Notes: generated by a model from the sequence alone, not told the origin. Shown: positions 36,142-46,007, numbered from the stretch's first letter. The stretch: 64,000 bases of DNA from Motilimonas sp. E26 (GCF_021278025.1 NZ_JAIBHJ010000002.1:255996-319995), one strand, 5' to 3'. Numbers and translations: made by a program.

Positions 36142-37629
36142 CTAGTTGCGGCTCATAGACTTTTCAAACTGATTGCTAATTTGCTTATCGAGTGTTCTTA
36201 GACCAAAGGAAATAAGCAAATGGTTTGGAAACTCGGGGGAGATTTGTCGAAAAGTGTACCGAGTTGACGCTCTGCGCCACTTTGTGGCTGGCGTGTATTG
36301 ACTCATCACCGCGATCACCACAGGCGGCTTGCCAGCCAATGGGCCATCAACAAATGTGAACGTCACCTTATCTTTATCAGCCTTGCTGGTTACATAACTT
36401 GGTAACGCGGCGCTTACTGGAAGTTTAGTTAAATCAACCGGCCAAAACGGCTCTTCTTCACCCACTTTCATATTTTTTGAAATATAAGTTAGGCGCGCCA
36501 TTTGCAGGGCTTGATAGAGTTTACCGATGTAATGGCCTACGGCATTGGCTGATTCTGCGTCTTCATAACGCACGATGCCTTGGCCTAAATATTTATTCAA
36601 ACTGGTTAGTACTTGGTCACCCACTTGATAACCACTGCGAAACGCCCAAAGCTTGTCAAACACTTGCTGCTTCCACTGCGCAATTTGCTTATCTGGCAGC
36701 GCAAATGAAGCTTGCTGAGTCGACTGGTGAGCTGCTAAATATTGTTGGTAGTTAATCCAGATAAAAAAGCGATCGACTTCTTCACCAATCGCCGAGATCA
36801 TACTGGCTTGATAGTTAGGCCGCAGATCTTCATCAGCGATATAGCTCAGTCCCTCATCAATAAACTGATTCAGCTGCCGCCATTCTTGTTCATACAAAGT
36901 CAGGCTCAGATCTTGTTGCGTACTGGGGTATTCATTACGCCCATCTTGCAAATGGCGACTAATTTCAACGTACTCACTTTGATGTAAGTAATTACCTACT
37001 TGGCTATACAGCCCGACACCACCAAAGATAAAACAAAACAGGGCAAACAAGGTGGAAGATTGCAGCAGCTTTCGCTGTACTGGATTTTCACGACTGGGTA
37101 AGAACAAAGCTAATGCTAGACCAAGCAGTCCAGCAAAACCAAGCAAGGCTAAATAACCGCTATAACCTTTCAGTTTTACAAAATGATACAACCCCTTACA
37201 CATCACTAACACGCTGGCGAGATAAGGTAAAATGCCAAAATCAAGGTTTTCCATCCCCGGTAAAAAAGCGCCTAATAAGGTGTTATCCACCACATAGCCG
37301 ATAATTAATAAGGTGGTGGCAAGAGACAAAAAGCGCTGTGCTTTTAAGCCGTCTTGATTCGCTGGCTCGGGCGGTACATCTACTTGTTGCTGCGAGATGA
37401 CTTGCGCCTTTAAACCTGTGTCAGTGAGTGTACGTTGTAATATTTGGGCATCTTGCTGCGACAAACCTTGACGATAAAACACTTGCCGTTGGCTAAGCCA
37501 AGCTTCGCATTCTGACTCACTGAGTTGCCATTGCTGGACTAAACTCGCCGCCACTTGTTCAGGTGTAAAACCAGCTAAACATTCACCGCTGGCAAGGACA
37601 CAATATTGATCATTATTAAACAAACTCAT
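36142..37629 (-). CDS. Multi-pass membrane protein of unknown function
   Basis: A 495-residue protein. Residues 1-78 form a small N-terminal domain (GECLAGFTPEQVAASLVQQW, then SQRQVFYRQGLSQQDAQIL) seen in several proteobacterial membrane proteins and shared in pattern with the next gene upstream. About three to four membrane helices lie at 100-220, followed by a 270-residue soluble part. It overlaps the upstream gene by four bases (ATGA). It is last of a four-gene unit (39498 to 36142) encoding membrane or exported proteins. Confidence 0.75.
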   Translation of the reverse strand: MSLFNNDQYCVLASGECLAGFTPEQVAASLVQQWQLSESECEAWLSQRQVFYRQGLSQQDAQILQRTLTDTGLKAQVISQQQVDVPPEPANQDGLKAQRFLSLATTLLIIGYVVDNTLLGAFLPGMENLDFGILPYLASVLVMCKGLYHFVKLKGYSGYLALLGFAGLLGLALALFLPSRENPVQRKLLQSSTLFALFCFIFGGVGLYSQVGNYLHQSEYVEISRHLQDGRNEYPSTQQDLSLTLYEQEWRQLNQFIDEGLSYIADEDLRPNYQASMISAIGEEVDRFFIWINYQQYLAAHQSTQQASFALPDKQIAQWKQQVFDKLWAFRSGYQVGDQVLTSLNKYLGQGIVRYEDAESANAVGHYIGKLYQALQMARLTYISKNMKVGEEEPFWPVDLTKLPVSAALPSYVTSKADKDKVTFTFVDGPLAGKPPVVIAVMSQYTPATKWRRASTRYTFRQISPEFPNHLLISFGLRTLDKQISNQFEKSMSRN

Positions 37630-38729
37630 GCGTTTTTACCTGCCATCAGTAATTGCAAAAACAGCACAATATTTAACTCGTTTTGGTTATGACAGCCAGC
37701 CTCTATCTTCACTGAGTCATCTTCGAGGGACCAACAACCTAGCTGATCACCATCCATATTTCGAGTCACCCAAGCAGCATTGCTATCAGTGTCTTGATTA
37801 ATTCGCAAACCAAACCAGCCGAGCATTTTCTTGCCGATGCCCGCGAGGTGATCAAAATAGTCAAAATCCATTAAATCATCGCGCATTTCTGTGGCTAGAT
37901 TTCCCGCCTTTTCTTCGGTGCCCCATTCATACTCACAGCGGTATAACTCCACCCCAGAGTCATCATAAAAGCACCAAATTTTAGCGCCGCGTAAATGACG
38001 TATTTGACCAAGCACATCGCCATGCTCGTCATAAACTTGATAAGCAAGTTGCAAAGGGGAATGAAAAAACAAACTACGACACCACAAACGTGCAGGCAAC
38101 TTAGCGCTATAGACTTGGTTAGCACTGAGTAGCGCATTGATAAATAACATTAAGCCAAACAAACAAAAAATTCCCAAAGCGGTCGCTAAGCCATGAGGCA
38201 AGGTCGCCATAAACTGCGTTTTCAAGCCATGTTGCATTACAAAGTAGCCCGACACCATCGCCAACAGCGCACCAGCCGCTTCACTAAAGCCCGCTGTTTT
38301 ACGATGAAATATTCGTTCGGTTGCGCTAGACAAGGTGACTGGGGATATTTGAAAACTGGCCGCGCGGTTAAAAATAAATCGTTTAAAACTAGCATGTTCA
38401 AAATTCAGCTCCGCCTGAAAAACCTTTTTCAGTACCGTATCTTCAAGGCTATTTTTATCGCGCATAAAAGGACTAAGTAAACCCCCATTAGGCGCGAAGG
38501 TCACTTCAGTGAGCAGACCGAGTTGACGTAATTTTTGTTGGCTAGCTTGTAGCTTTTCCAACTCAAGGGCGCGCTGCAATACAACTTTATTCCCTGACAC
38601 TAGCTTATCGGCTTTGCTTTCACTGATTTTTAACTCATCAACTAACGCAAACTTTACTTCACCCCGCTCTAAACCTTTGGCTATTTCACCACGACACGTT
38701 AATAGATATTCATGGTGCATGCTTTTCAA
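37626..38729 (-). CDS. Membrane protein sharing the N-terminal domain of its neighbour
   Basis: A 367-residue protein. Residues 5-80 (CRGEIAKGLERGEVKFALVD, SESKADKLVSGNKVVLQRAL) follow the same pattern as the start of the gene after it: G-E near 14, a hydrophobic helix, SES, then a basic stretch before a long helix. Two membrane helices lie near 165-210. The C-terminal part (HLRGAKIWCFYDDSGVELYR) is soluble and resembles a phospholipid-scramblase-like beta domain only loosely. Function unknown. Confidence 0.72.
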   Translation of the reverse strand: MKSMHHEYLLTCRGEIAKGLERGEVKFALVDELKISESKADKLVSGNKVVLQRALELEKLQASQQKLRQLGLLTEVTFAPNGGLLSPFMRDKNSLEDTVLKKVFQAELNFEHASFKRFIFNRAASFQISPVTLSSATERIFHRKTAGFSEAAGALLAMVSGYFVMQHGLKTQFMATLPHGLATALGIFCLFGLMLFINALLSANQVYSAKLPARLWCRSLFFHSPLQLAYQVYDEHGDVLGQIRHLRGAKIWCFYDDSGVELYRCEYEWGTEEKAGNLATEMRDDLMDFDYFDHLAGIGKKMLGWFGLRINQDTDSNAAWVTRNMDGDQLGCWSLEDDSVKIEAGCHNQNELNIVLFLQLLMAGKNA

Positions 38730-38922
38730 TCAACCTCTGACTGATGGTTAACAAACAAATGCCAATCAAAATAGATAATAAAGGCCATGCTGGTGCTCGC
38801 TCTATAGCGGTCATGTAAACCGAACTGATGCAGTTTAGTACACCTAACAACAATAATCCCCATGCCAGCCAGCGCAATACTCTACCTGATTTAAAGCTGG
38901 CTAAAAATGCCGATTCGGTCAT
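38710..38922 (-). CDS. Small two-helix membrane protein
   Basis: A 70-residue protein with two hydrophobic helices (about 17-38 and 45-62). Its end overlaps the start of the next gene by 20 bases and it begins 3 bases after the DUF4124 gene, which supports it being real and part of this operon. Function unknown. Confidence 0.65.
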   Translation of the reverse strand: MTESAFLASFKSGRVLRWLAWGLLLLGVLNCISSVYMTAIERAPAWPLLSILIGICLLTISQRLIEKHAP

Positions 38923-38925
38923 ATG

Positions 38926-39498
38926 TTAATACCCCGACATACCTGTTAATTGTCTGGCATACATACAAAAAACAAATTCTTCCGGATAGTTTAGATTGGC
39001 CAAACAATCAATATCGCGACTTTTACCAGACGTATAATGCTCAAGACAACTTGATTGTATACCCGGAGACGATACGGCTTTCATGGCTTTGCTATATTGC
39101 GCTTCAAACTCATGCTCTTTCATACCACGAGCAAGCTGTTTTTCTTTTGCTTCTTTTTTGATCGCTTTTAAACCTGCACCTAGGTTTTTAATGGCGCTGT
39201 AGCATTGAGTGGCAGGATCTTTGCCTCGTTCTTTTTTCGCACTCGAATCCGAGCTGTTACTTAGGCTGGTATAGGTTGGCTTTTTCGCCACTCCACGATA
39301 GTTTCCAGCTGGTAAATCTTCGGTAACCGAGACCTGATTAACATTGTGGGTGTCGCTCATGGCGGAGGCAGGCGTGTTATCGCTATAATGAGTAACTCCC
39401 TGCTCATCAACCCATTTATAGACTTTTTTTGCCATGCTAGGTTGACAAAATGCACATAGCAATAGAGGCAGGAGGATCTTATTCAAGCCACTTTTCAT
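38926..39498 (-). CDS. DUF4124 exported protein
   Basis: A 190-residue exported protein and the first gene of the unit. A signal peptide (LLPLLLCAFCQPSMA) precedes the DUF4124 motif VYKWVDEQGVTHYSDNTPA. The C-terminal half has four Cys. I use the ATG at 39498, which has an AAGGAAG site; the longer frame to 39552 is not supported. DUF4124 is common in gammaproteobacterial envelope proteins, with no settled function. Confidence 0.82.
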   Translation of the reverse strand: MKSGLNKILLPLLLCAFCQPSMAKKVYKWVDEQGVTHYSDNTPASAMSDTHNVNQVSVTEDLPAGNYRGVAKKPTYTSLSNSSDSSAKKERGKDPATQCYSAIKNLGAGLKAIKKEAKEKQLARGMKEHEFEAQYSKAMKAVSSPGIQSSCLEHYTSGKSRDIDCLANLNYPEEFVFCMYARQLTGMSGY

Positions 39499-39750
39499 TG
39501 TCACTTCCTTGTTCCTCGCCAAAGCCGAACCAGCACGACTTTGACGAGACAATTTAACTAAATATACGCAATTAAAGTTGTCAGAAAGCGACTATTAACC
39601 GCTCATCAATTAAGTATATACATAACTGTATTATTGATAAAAAATAGATAAAAGTACAGTTAGCCTAATAAATTCGACTGAGTCATGTATATGAGGAGTA
39701 TCAACCCTCGAGGTGGGAATAGGGGTTAACAGATCGTGCAAAAAAGCAGC

Positions 39751-40080
39751 TTAGGTTTCAAGATATTGCAGCTTGTCGGCAACACCATTCCACTCATCTG
39801 CATCGGCTGGCGCGTCTTTCACTTCGGTAATGTTGGGCCAAGTCAGCGCTAACTCTTCATTAAGGGCGAGGAAATCTTGCTGTTCGGGGGTTAAATCATC
39901 TTCCTGCACGATGGCGTTAGCTGGGCATTCCGGCTCACATAAACCACAATCAATACAGTCAATTGGGCTAATGGCTAAAAAATTTGGGCCTTCGTAAAAC
40001 GCATCGGCAGGGCACACAGCAACACAGTCAGTGTATTTACATTTAATGCAGTTCTCGGTAACAACAAACGCCATGCTCAT
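39751..40080 (-). CDS. fdxA: Seven/eight-iron ferredoxin (FdxA type)
   Basis: A 109-residue ferredoxin with two cluster motifs: [16 protein letters not shown] and [18 protein letters not shown], the 3Fe-4S/4Fe-4S layout of the FdxA family, with the usual acidic C-terminal extension. It is an electron carrier; redox partners are not adjacent. The next gene on the other strand encodes an FAD-dependent dehydrogenase, but the two are divergent. Confidence 0.92.
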   Translation of the reverse strand: MSMAFVVTENCIKCKYTDCVAVCPADAFYEGPNFLAISPIDCIDCGLCEPECPANAIVQEDDLTPEQQDFLALNEELALTWPNITEVKDAPADADEWNGVADKLQYLET

Positions 40081-40258
40081 ATCCTCTATCGCGTTTCAAG
40101 TACGCCCAAAAATTCGTGGCGGGATCATACTTAACTGGTGTTAAAAAACAAGCAACAAATGGCCTGACACCTCGCCCTGCTTAACGTAAAATACGCGCCA
40201 TTGTGAGCCGCTGATGTAAGTCAAACGCTAAGACACCAACCAAAACCTGAGTATCCCT

Positions 40259-41866
40259 ATGCTACGTTTAACCGAAATAAAACTGCCTCTTGATCATGAT
40301 GAAGCGGCCTTACCTGCTGCTATCGTTACTAAACTGAATATTAGCGCTGATCAATTACATTCTTTTCATATGTTTAAACGTGGCTATGACGCGCGTAAAA
40401 AAACCAACATTTTTCTGGTTTACACCTTAGATATTGAAGTGGACAACGAAGCCGAGCTGCTGGCGCAATTTAAAAACGACCCCCACGTTAAAATGGCACC
40501 TGATACCAGCTACAAGTTTGTTGCCAAGGCACCATCCAACTTGACCGAACGCCCAGTGGTGATTGGCTTTGGCCCCAGTGGTTTATTTGCTGGCTTAGTA
40601 TTAGCGCAAATGGGGTTTAACCCGATTATTTTAGAGCGTGGCAAAGAAGTGCGCGAACGCACCAAAGACACCTTTGGTTTTTGGCGCAAGCGCACACTGA
40701 ACCCAGAATCAAACGTGCAATTTGGTGAAGGCGGCGCAGGCACTTTCTCCGATGGCAAGCTTTATAGCCAAGTGAAAGATCCTAATCACTATGGCCGCAA
40801 GGTACTTACCGAATTTGTTGCCGCTGGCGCGCCAGAAGAAATCATGTACGTTAGCAAACCGCATATCGGTACCTTTAAACTGGTGACCATGATTGAAAAA
40901 ATGCGCGCTGAAATTATTGCCCTTGGCGGTGAAATTCGCTTTAGCGCCCGCGTGGATGACATTCATTTAGACGGCGAGCAAATTACCGGCATCACCCTCG
41001 CAGACGGTGAACGCATTGATAGCCGCCATGTGGTGTTAGCGGTCGGTCACAGTGCTCGCGATACTTTTTATATGCTGCACGACAAAGGTGTTTATATTGA
41101 GCCTAAACCCTTCTCAGTCGGCTTTCGCGTTGAACACAAGCAGTCAATGATTGATGAATGCCGCTTTGGCCCTAATGCTGGCAATCCAATTTTAGGCGCA
41201 GCAGATTACAAGCTAGTGCATCACTGTAAAAATGGTCGCACTGTGTACAGTTTTTGTATGTGTCCGGGCGGCACTGTGGTTGCGTCATCGTCAGAGCCGG
41301 GCCGCGTGGTCACCAACGGCATGAGTCAATATTCTCGTAATGAGCGCAACGCTAACAGTGCGATTGTAGTAGGCGTTGATCCAGAAAAAGACTTCCCCGG
41401 TCACCCATTAGCGGGGATTGAATTCCAGCGCGATTTAGAGCAAAAAGCGTATGTAGCGGGCGGCAGTAACTACAACGCCCCCGCACAGTTAGTCGGTGAT
41501 TTACTGGCTGGTAAAGATTCTAGTGAATTAGGTGACATCACCCCTTCGTACACCCCCGGCATTACCCTAACCAGCTTTAAAGGCGTGTTACCCGATTACG
41601 TGATTGAAGCCGTGCGTGAAGCTATGCCCGCCTTTGATAAAAAGATTAAAGGTTTTGCCAATGCCGATGGCCTGTTAACCGGCGTGGAAACCCGCACCTC
41701 ATCACCCATTTGCATTAAGCGCGGTAAAGATTATCAAAGCATCAACATCAAAGGCCTTTACCCCACCGGCGAAGGCGCAGGCTATGCTGGCGGTATTTTA
41801 TCGTCAGGGATAGATGGCATTAAAGTGGCTGAAGCGCTGGCGCTGGATATATTGGCGAAACAGTAA
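40259..41866 (+). CDS. FAD-dependent dehydrogenase (COG2509-type)
   Basis: A 535-residue cytoplasmic flavoprotein. An N-terminal domain (1-90) precedes the FAD-binding Rossmann motif VIGFGPSGLFAGLVLAQMG near 99-117. Later come FGEGGAGTFSDGKLYS and GEGAGYAGGILSSGIDG, typical of the family annotated as uncharacterised FAD-dependent dehydrogenases in many bacteria. A terminator follows the stop. Substrate unknown. Confidence 0.88.
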   Translation: MLRLTEIKLPLDHDEAALPAAIVTKLNISADQLHSFHMFKRGYDARKKTNIFLVYTLDIEVDNEAELLAQFKNDPHVKMAPDTSYKFVAKAPSNLTERPVVIGFGPSGLFAGLVLAQMGFNPIILERGKEVRERTKDTFGFWRKRTLNPESNVQFGEGGAGTFSDGKLYSQVKDPNHYGRKVLTEFVAAGAPEEIMYVSKPHIGTFKLVTMIEKMRAEIIALGGEIRFSARVDDIHLDGEQITGITLADGERIDSRHVVLAVGHSARDTFYMLHDKGVYIEPKPFSVGFRVEHKQSMIDECRFGPNAGNPILGAADYKLVHHCKNGRTVYSFCMCPGGTVVASSSEPGRVVTNGMSQYSRNERNANSAIVVGVDPEKDFPGHPLAGIEFQRDLEQKAYVAGGSNYNAPAQLVGDLLAGKDSSELGDITPSYTPGITLTSFKGVLPDYVIEAVREAMPAFDKKIKGFANADGLLTGVETRTSSPICIKRGKDYQSINIKGLYPTGEGAGYAGGILSSGIDGIKVAEALALDILAKQ

Positions 41867-41887
41867 ACTCGATTTGCTAAAACGACA

Positions 41888-41912
41888 ACGGGAGCTTAGG
41901 CTCCTGTTTTTG
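41888..41912 (+). terminator. Rho-independent terminator after the FAD dehydrogenase gene
   Basis: Stem ACGGGAGC / GCTCCTGT (one G-T pair) with a four-base loop, followed by a run of five T. Confidence 0.8.
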
Positions 41913-42024
41913 TGAACGCCTTTATAAAAATAGAAACAGACCACACCAAAAATAAAAAATAAATCAAAAAACAATCATTTGCATGCGATAATCCTTTCAA
42001 TCTTTACACTAAAGGAAACAATCT

Positions 42025-42447
42025 ATGTTGCTTGTTGGTCTTATTAAAGGGATGAGCATATTCCATTTTATTTTCGCTTTAGCGATATGTTTAATCCCAG
42101 CCTATATGGCAGAAAATCGTATGCGCAGTGGACCCGCTTGGTTTGCTCTTTCATTAATATTGAGTCCATTGATTTGCATAATCATTTTATTCTCATTAGA
42201 CACTAATTCGCCAGATCCTGAAGCGGCTGAAAAATACGCTGAAGTAGGTCGGTTAAAAGCTGAATTTGTACAGCTCTACAATGCGCACGAAGCGATCTTA
42301 TCAAGCCATGAGTATTTTCATGATACTTGGAAAGGGGCTACTGGGATAAGAGCCTTTAGCTATGAGCAATTAGATGCGGCACTACGCTCAGCCAAGGAAG
42401 TTATTGCTGCGAGTAAAAATGATGCACAACAAATAGAGCAACTTTAA
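42025..42447 (+). CDS. Small membrane protein of unknown function
   Basis: A 140-residue protein with two membrane helices (about 9-28 and 38-57) and a charged helical cytosolic tail. It has an AAAGGAAA ribosome site. It is monocistronic, with a hairpin after it. No family recognised. Confidence 0.7.
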   Translation: MLLVGLIKGMSIFHFIFALAICLIPAYMAENRMRSGPAWFALSLILSPLICIIILFSLDTNSPDPEAAEKYAEVGRLKAEFVQLYNAHEAILSSHEYFHDTWKGATGIRAFSYEQLDAALRSAKEVIAASKNDAQQIEQL

Positions 42448-42466
42448 TAGAAACTAATTAGTAAAG

Positions 42467-42497
42467 CATGGCTGTATCAGACTAACAGCCATGGTTT
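42467..42497 (+). terminator. Hairpin after the small membrane protein gene
   Basis: An 8-bp perfect stem (CATGGCTG / CAGCCATG) with an eleven-base loop, followed by GTTT. The T run is short. It lies between convergent genes. Confidence 0.5.
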
Positions 42498-42514
42498 ACA
42501 TTAACTCAAAATAC

Positions 42515-43027
42515 CTACAATTTCTGCAAATCTTGATCAAGCAAGGCATCAAGCAACAACTCGCCCTGTTCATTCACTCTAAACTCGCCGTATTGCGCTG
42601 CCTCAAAACGCTCGCCTTGGCCTTCTTGAAAAAAGAACGCATTGGTTGCCAGTTTAACTTGGCCGCCGCGCAGTCGAACTTGCAGCAACAGTTCATTTTC
42701 AGGCAGCGTACTGGCATCAAGGTAATTGGCTTCAAAGGCAACAAACTGAGCGACTAAATCGGCATTGCGCTTCACTCGTACATAACCATTCAGGTTGTCG
42801 CCATCAGTTGCTGCGCGGATCCTTGCCATGATCTGATAATTTAACGTCATGTAATCCCCCTGCATTAACGAGCGGGGATCAACCGGCGCCAGTTCAAGGC
42901 GCACTATCTCCCCTTCAGCTAACCAAGCCTCACGTTTAACGATATCCCAGTTGATCATGGCTAATAGACCAAGGCTTAATAGCAGCACTGCGGCGATACT
43001 CAACTTTACTTGCTGTAATGATTTCAT
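42515..43027 (-). CDS. GDYXXLXY domain protein
   Basis: A 170-residue membrane-anchored protein with an N-terminal helix (about 9-28) and the family motif GDYMTLNY near residues 58-65. It is the last gene of a three-gene unit with DUF4401 and DUF2157 membrane proteins; each overlaps the next by four bases. This trio recurs in many proteobacteria, with no established role. Confidence 0.88.
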   Translation of the reverse strand: MKSLQQVKLSIAAVLLLSLGLLAMINWDIVKREAWLAEGEIVRLELAPVDPRSLMQGDYMTLNYQIMARIRAATDGDNLNGYVRVKRNADLVAQFVAFEANYLDASTLPENELLLQVRLRGGQVKLATNAFFFQEGQGERFEAAQYGEFRVNEQGELLLDALLDQDLQKL

Positions 43028-44121
43028 AACGCCTCCTGTGATGCGACTGAACTTGGCTGAGACAGGTAACGATTAAGCCCCCAACGAGCCAATAACAGCA
43101 CCACCCCTAATGCGGTCAGCAATAGGGATTTTTCTAACAGACTCACACTAAGAGAGTAATAATAGGCGCTAATAAACAGTGGAATGCTGAAAATAGCTAA
43201 CGCCGTAAATACCTTATCGCGCAGTTGTAAGCCCAATAATAAAAACAGTACCGCCGTGCTTAGCCCCGTTAATGGCACGGCTAGCGCGCCAATCACCACC
43301 ACAGTGGCCATCGCTCCATAGCCTACAGTCGTCGATAACGAGATTTGCCTTTGCGCAAAAATATGGCGCACCAACAACAAACTCGCCAGTAAACTCAGCG
43401 ACCAAGGCAACAACCAAGACCAAATAGATAACTCACCGATAGTCGCGCTGAAAAAATCAAAATCCGACGCGCCAAGACTTATCAAGCCTTGTGCCAACAA
43501 GGTCCAGCTCGCAAAGCCATAGGCCAAGGTGCATAAACGGCCATAATGCGACCCTAAGCGCTCTAAATTCAGACATAGCCCTATCGCCAACACCAGCATC
43601 ACCAATGGCATCACGCTCATCAGCTGCCATTGATACAGTAAGCCAGTAATACAGCCAGCAATGCCAATGCTATTTAAAAACACACTCAAGCGATTATTAA
43701 TAAATGCGCTGTGAACAATCAGCAATGCACCAAAGCTAAAAAACCAAGCTTGTTCACTGCGATAGCCCAGTATCTCTGACAGTCCCCAGCCAACGCCCAG
43801 TAAGCCGCTTAAACCAAACACCAACGCCAGCTGGGTAACAAATACCTGTTGTTGCAGCGACTTACGATCCAGTACCGCACCAAGCACCACAAAGATTGCA
43901 CCGATGAACAAGATCCCCTCGTCAAGCACTTCACCTAATGACAACGCCAAAAAGCTGCCCATAAAGCCGAGTAAAAACAAAGCCGCCACCCAGCCAGCAA
44001 AGCCCTGTAGAATGCCTAAATACCAAGGTGGCATTAATGGCTGATCAGGTAGAGGCGACGCAGTATCAACGCAGCTCGCTTGTTGCAACGCTTGCCATAA
44101 TTGCGCATTTTCAGTTTTCAT
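43024..44121 (-). CDS. DUF4401 multi-pass membrane protein
   Basis: A 365-residue inner-membrane protein with about ten hydrophobic helices and little else. It begins within the stop of the DUF2157 gene and ends over the start of the GDYXXLXY gene (ATGA overlaps). The family is DUF4401 by context and layout. Function unknown. Confidence 0.85.
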   Translation of the reverse strand: MKTENAQLWQALQQASCVDTASPLPDQPLMPPWYLGILQGFAGWVAALFLLGFMGSFLALSLGEVLDEGILFIGAIFVVLGAVLDRKSLQQQVFVTQLALVFGLSGLLGVGWGLSEILGYRSEQAWFFSFGALLIVHSAFINNRLSVFLNSIGIAGCITGLLYQWQLMSVMPLVMLVLAIGLCLNLERLGSHYGRLCTLAYGFASWTLLAQGLISLGASDFDFFSATIGELSIWSWLLPWSLSLLASLLLVRHIFAQRQISLSTTVGYGAMATVVVIGALAVPLTGLSTAVLFLLLGLQLRDKVFTALAIFSIPLFISAYYYSLSVSLLEKSLLLTALGVVLLLARWGLNRYLSQPSSVASQEAL

Positions 44122-45143
44122 TGGCTGGCCTTCCCATTGAGCTCGGCGGTGTTAAACAAGGCGCGCATTTTGGTTAACCAAACCGATATCCCTGCTGTCG
44201 CGCCCACGATATACATGGCTAAAAAGAAAAATACGCCCACCTCACTGCTGGTATCAAACATATTCCGCCCTAGCCAAACCGTGCTCACCGCAATGGCACT
44301 AAAGCACACCAAGGCCAGCGGTAATAACTGTTTAAAGACAAAGCGCGATAGCAAAAACACTGTCGCACTGTAGAGCAAATAAAAGCTAAAAGGGGAAGAA
44401 TCGCCAATTTCAAGAGCTTGCCAGCAGCCGTACCAAGTCAGCGCGACCAGCGCCAATAAAATACTAAGAGACTGACAAATAGGCGCATTTAAGCGTGCAA
44501 TATTAAGCTTTTGCGCGGCCAAGAAAACCAAATAAACCACGCCATTGAATAAACTTATCGCAACTAACACAAATACATAAGAATCAAAAAACCACCAAGC
44601 CTGCGGCCAAGTATGAAAATACAACACTAAAGTAAGGTTGATTAATGCCAATAGCTTAAGCCACAACAAATCAAAGCCCGCCAGCCAAACAAGGGGCAGT
44701 AAGCACAGCGACCAAATAGCAAACAACTGCCAAGGATCTGCGCCAGTTTGATAGGTTTGCCCCACCAATGCTAATAACGCGCCAATCATTAAGCTTAAAC
44801 CCAGCAAACTGGCATTGGCCTTAGTCGCGCCTAAACCTCTAGGGTTGATATCACGCTCTTGCCAGCGCAACCCGCCATAAGCCAAGGCGCAAATCAGCAA
44901 CAAGCCTTGCACGAGTGCAAACTTGCCAAATTTACCTAGGTCTTGCCAGTTAAAGGCGAAAAAGATGATCACGCCCGCACCAACAAACAGCACACCCAGC
45001 CAAAGCAATAATTGCCCTATCACCTCGCGCCACGCCACTTCTGGCTGCGCCTTGCCAGCCAGCGTCAACGCTTTGGGCATCTGTTCAGCCTTGATTTCAC
45101 CTTGTTGATACCAAGCCCATACTTGATCACGCAGATTTCTCAT
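44118..45143 (-). CDS. DUF2157 multi-pass membrane protein
   Basis: A 341-residue inner-membrane protein. A soluble N-terminal stretch (about 1-40, LRDQVWAWYQQGEIKAEQM) precedes roughly ten membrane helices starting with IGQLLLWLGVLFVGAGVIIF. It is the first gene of the three-gene membrane operon. Function unknown. Confidence 0.85.
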   Translation of the reverse strand: MRNLRDQVWAWYQQGEIKAEQMPKALTLAGKAQPEVAWREVIGQLLLWLGVLFVGAGVIIFFAFNWQDLGKFGKFALVQGLLLICALAYGGLRWQERDINPRGLGATKANASLLGLSLMIGALLALVGQTYQTGADPWQLFAIWSLCLLPLVWLAGFDLLWLKLLALINLTLVLYFHTWPQAWWFFDSYVFVLVAISLFNGVVYLVFLAAQKLNIARLNAPICQSLSILLALVALTWYGCWQALEIGDSSPFSFYLLYSATVFLLSRFVFKQLLPLALVCFSAIAVSTVWLGRNMFDTSSEVGVFFFLAMYIVGATAGISVWLTKMRALFNTAELNGKASQ

Positions 45144-45285
45144 TTATCTTCCCCTATCTGGCTAATATTGCCAGTTAACTGAAGATAATATTAACGCTTA
45201 TTGTTAAGGGATGTAATAGCAGGACAGAGCGGCGGGCTAAAATAAGGTTGTACTCTGGGGATAACTAAAAGAATGTGGATTTAAA

Positions 45286-45678
45286 CTACTTTTCATTTTT
45301 AAGGTATTGCGCATACAGCACATCGGCAAAGTCAGTTTCATTGATTTCATTAATCACTAAATCTCGAACAGCATTAGCCAACAAATCGTTGTCTTCAGTA
45401 ATTTCATAATCATTCAACGAGAGATATTCAAGCGCTACAGCAAGACCTGTTCGTTTATTCGCATCAGGGCAGGCATGAGAAACCGCAATACTTGCTGTGT
45501 ACTTAGCTGCAATTTCAAAAATATCATCTAGCCCTTGATAAACAATAGCATTATCTATTCGACTAAGAGCACCTTGCAGTTTTGGAATATCTACAACACC
45601 CTTCATTCCCGGCTCTGTTGACAAAATTAACGCATTAATTTCAATAACACGTTCAAATGGAAAGCAGATGATATTCAC
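45286..45678 (-). CDS. doc: Doc-family (death-on-curing) toxin
   Basis: A 130-residue Fic/Doc protein. The active motif reads HACPDANKRTG, with the catalytic His kept but the usual HPF altered to HAC. Doc kinases phosphorylate EF-Tu and stop translation. The GTG start overlaps by one base the stop of a 56-codon gene upstream that is the likely antitoxin, although that protein is not Phd-like by eye. It is a type II toxin-antitoxin module on the chromosome. Confidence 0.85.
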   Translation of the reverse strand: MNIICFPFERVIEINALILSTEPGMKGVVDIPKLQGALSRIDNAIVYQGLDDIFEIAAKYTASIAVSHACPDANKRTGLAVALEYLSLNDYEITEDNDLLANAVRDLVINEINETDFADVLYAQYLKNEK

Positions 45679-45848
45679 TACATATCAGCCAATTTTTGAA
45701 ATGTTTTTGGGTGTGTTCGCAGCGCTAGTTTGGTTTCAGACTTAACAATCTGCTGGCCAAAAGTGCCTGATAAATCGAGCTGTTTTGTTGCCTTTATCTT
45801 TGGTCGCTCTACGGCTTTTACGCCATATGCCTCTAATTTCTTGTTCAT
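45678..45848 (-). CDS. Small gene upstream of doc, probable antitoxin
   Basis: A 56-residue basic protein that begins MNKKLEAYGVKAVERPKIKA and ends KTFQKLADM. The start ATG has AGGTG upstream. Its TAG stop overlaps the GTG of the Doc gene by one base, the usual antitoxin-toxin arrangement. It lacks a clear Phd/YefM pattern, so the antitoxin class is uncertain. Codon-level overlap and position are the main evidence. Confidence 0.7.
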   Translation of the reverse strand: MNKKLEAYGVKAVERPKIKATKQLDLSGTFGQQIVKSETKLALRTHPKTFQKLADM

Positions 45849-46007
45849 GATTCAACACCTCAACCTCAACTATAAATATTATAGCTTTATGTAGATCAGA
45901 AAACATCACCCTTAAGGGTCAGACGGAATCGATTACAAGAAGTAAGCTGATATCCGTATAACACCATGCCAACTAAACATGGCGTAATTCATTACACAAC
46001 AAGCAGC

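Noticed and set aside
45961..45984. Hairpin CACCATG / CATGGCG after the ImpA-like gene
   Set aside because: It has a mismatch and lacks a T run; too weak to call a terminator.
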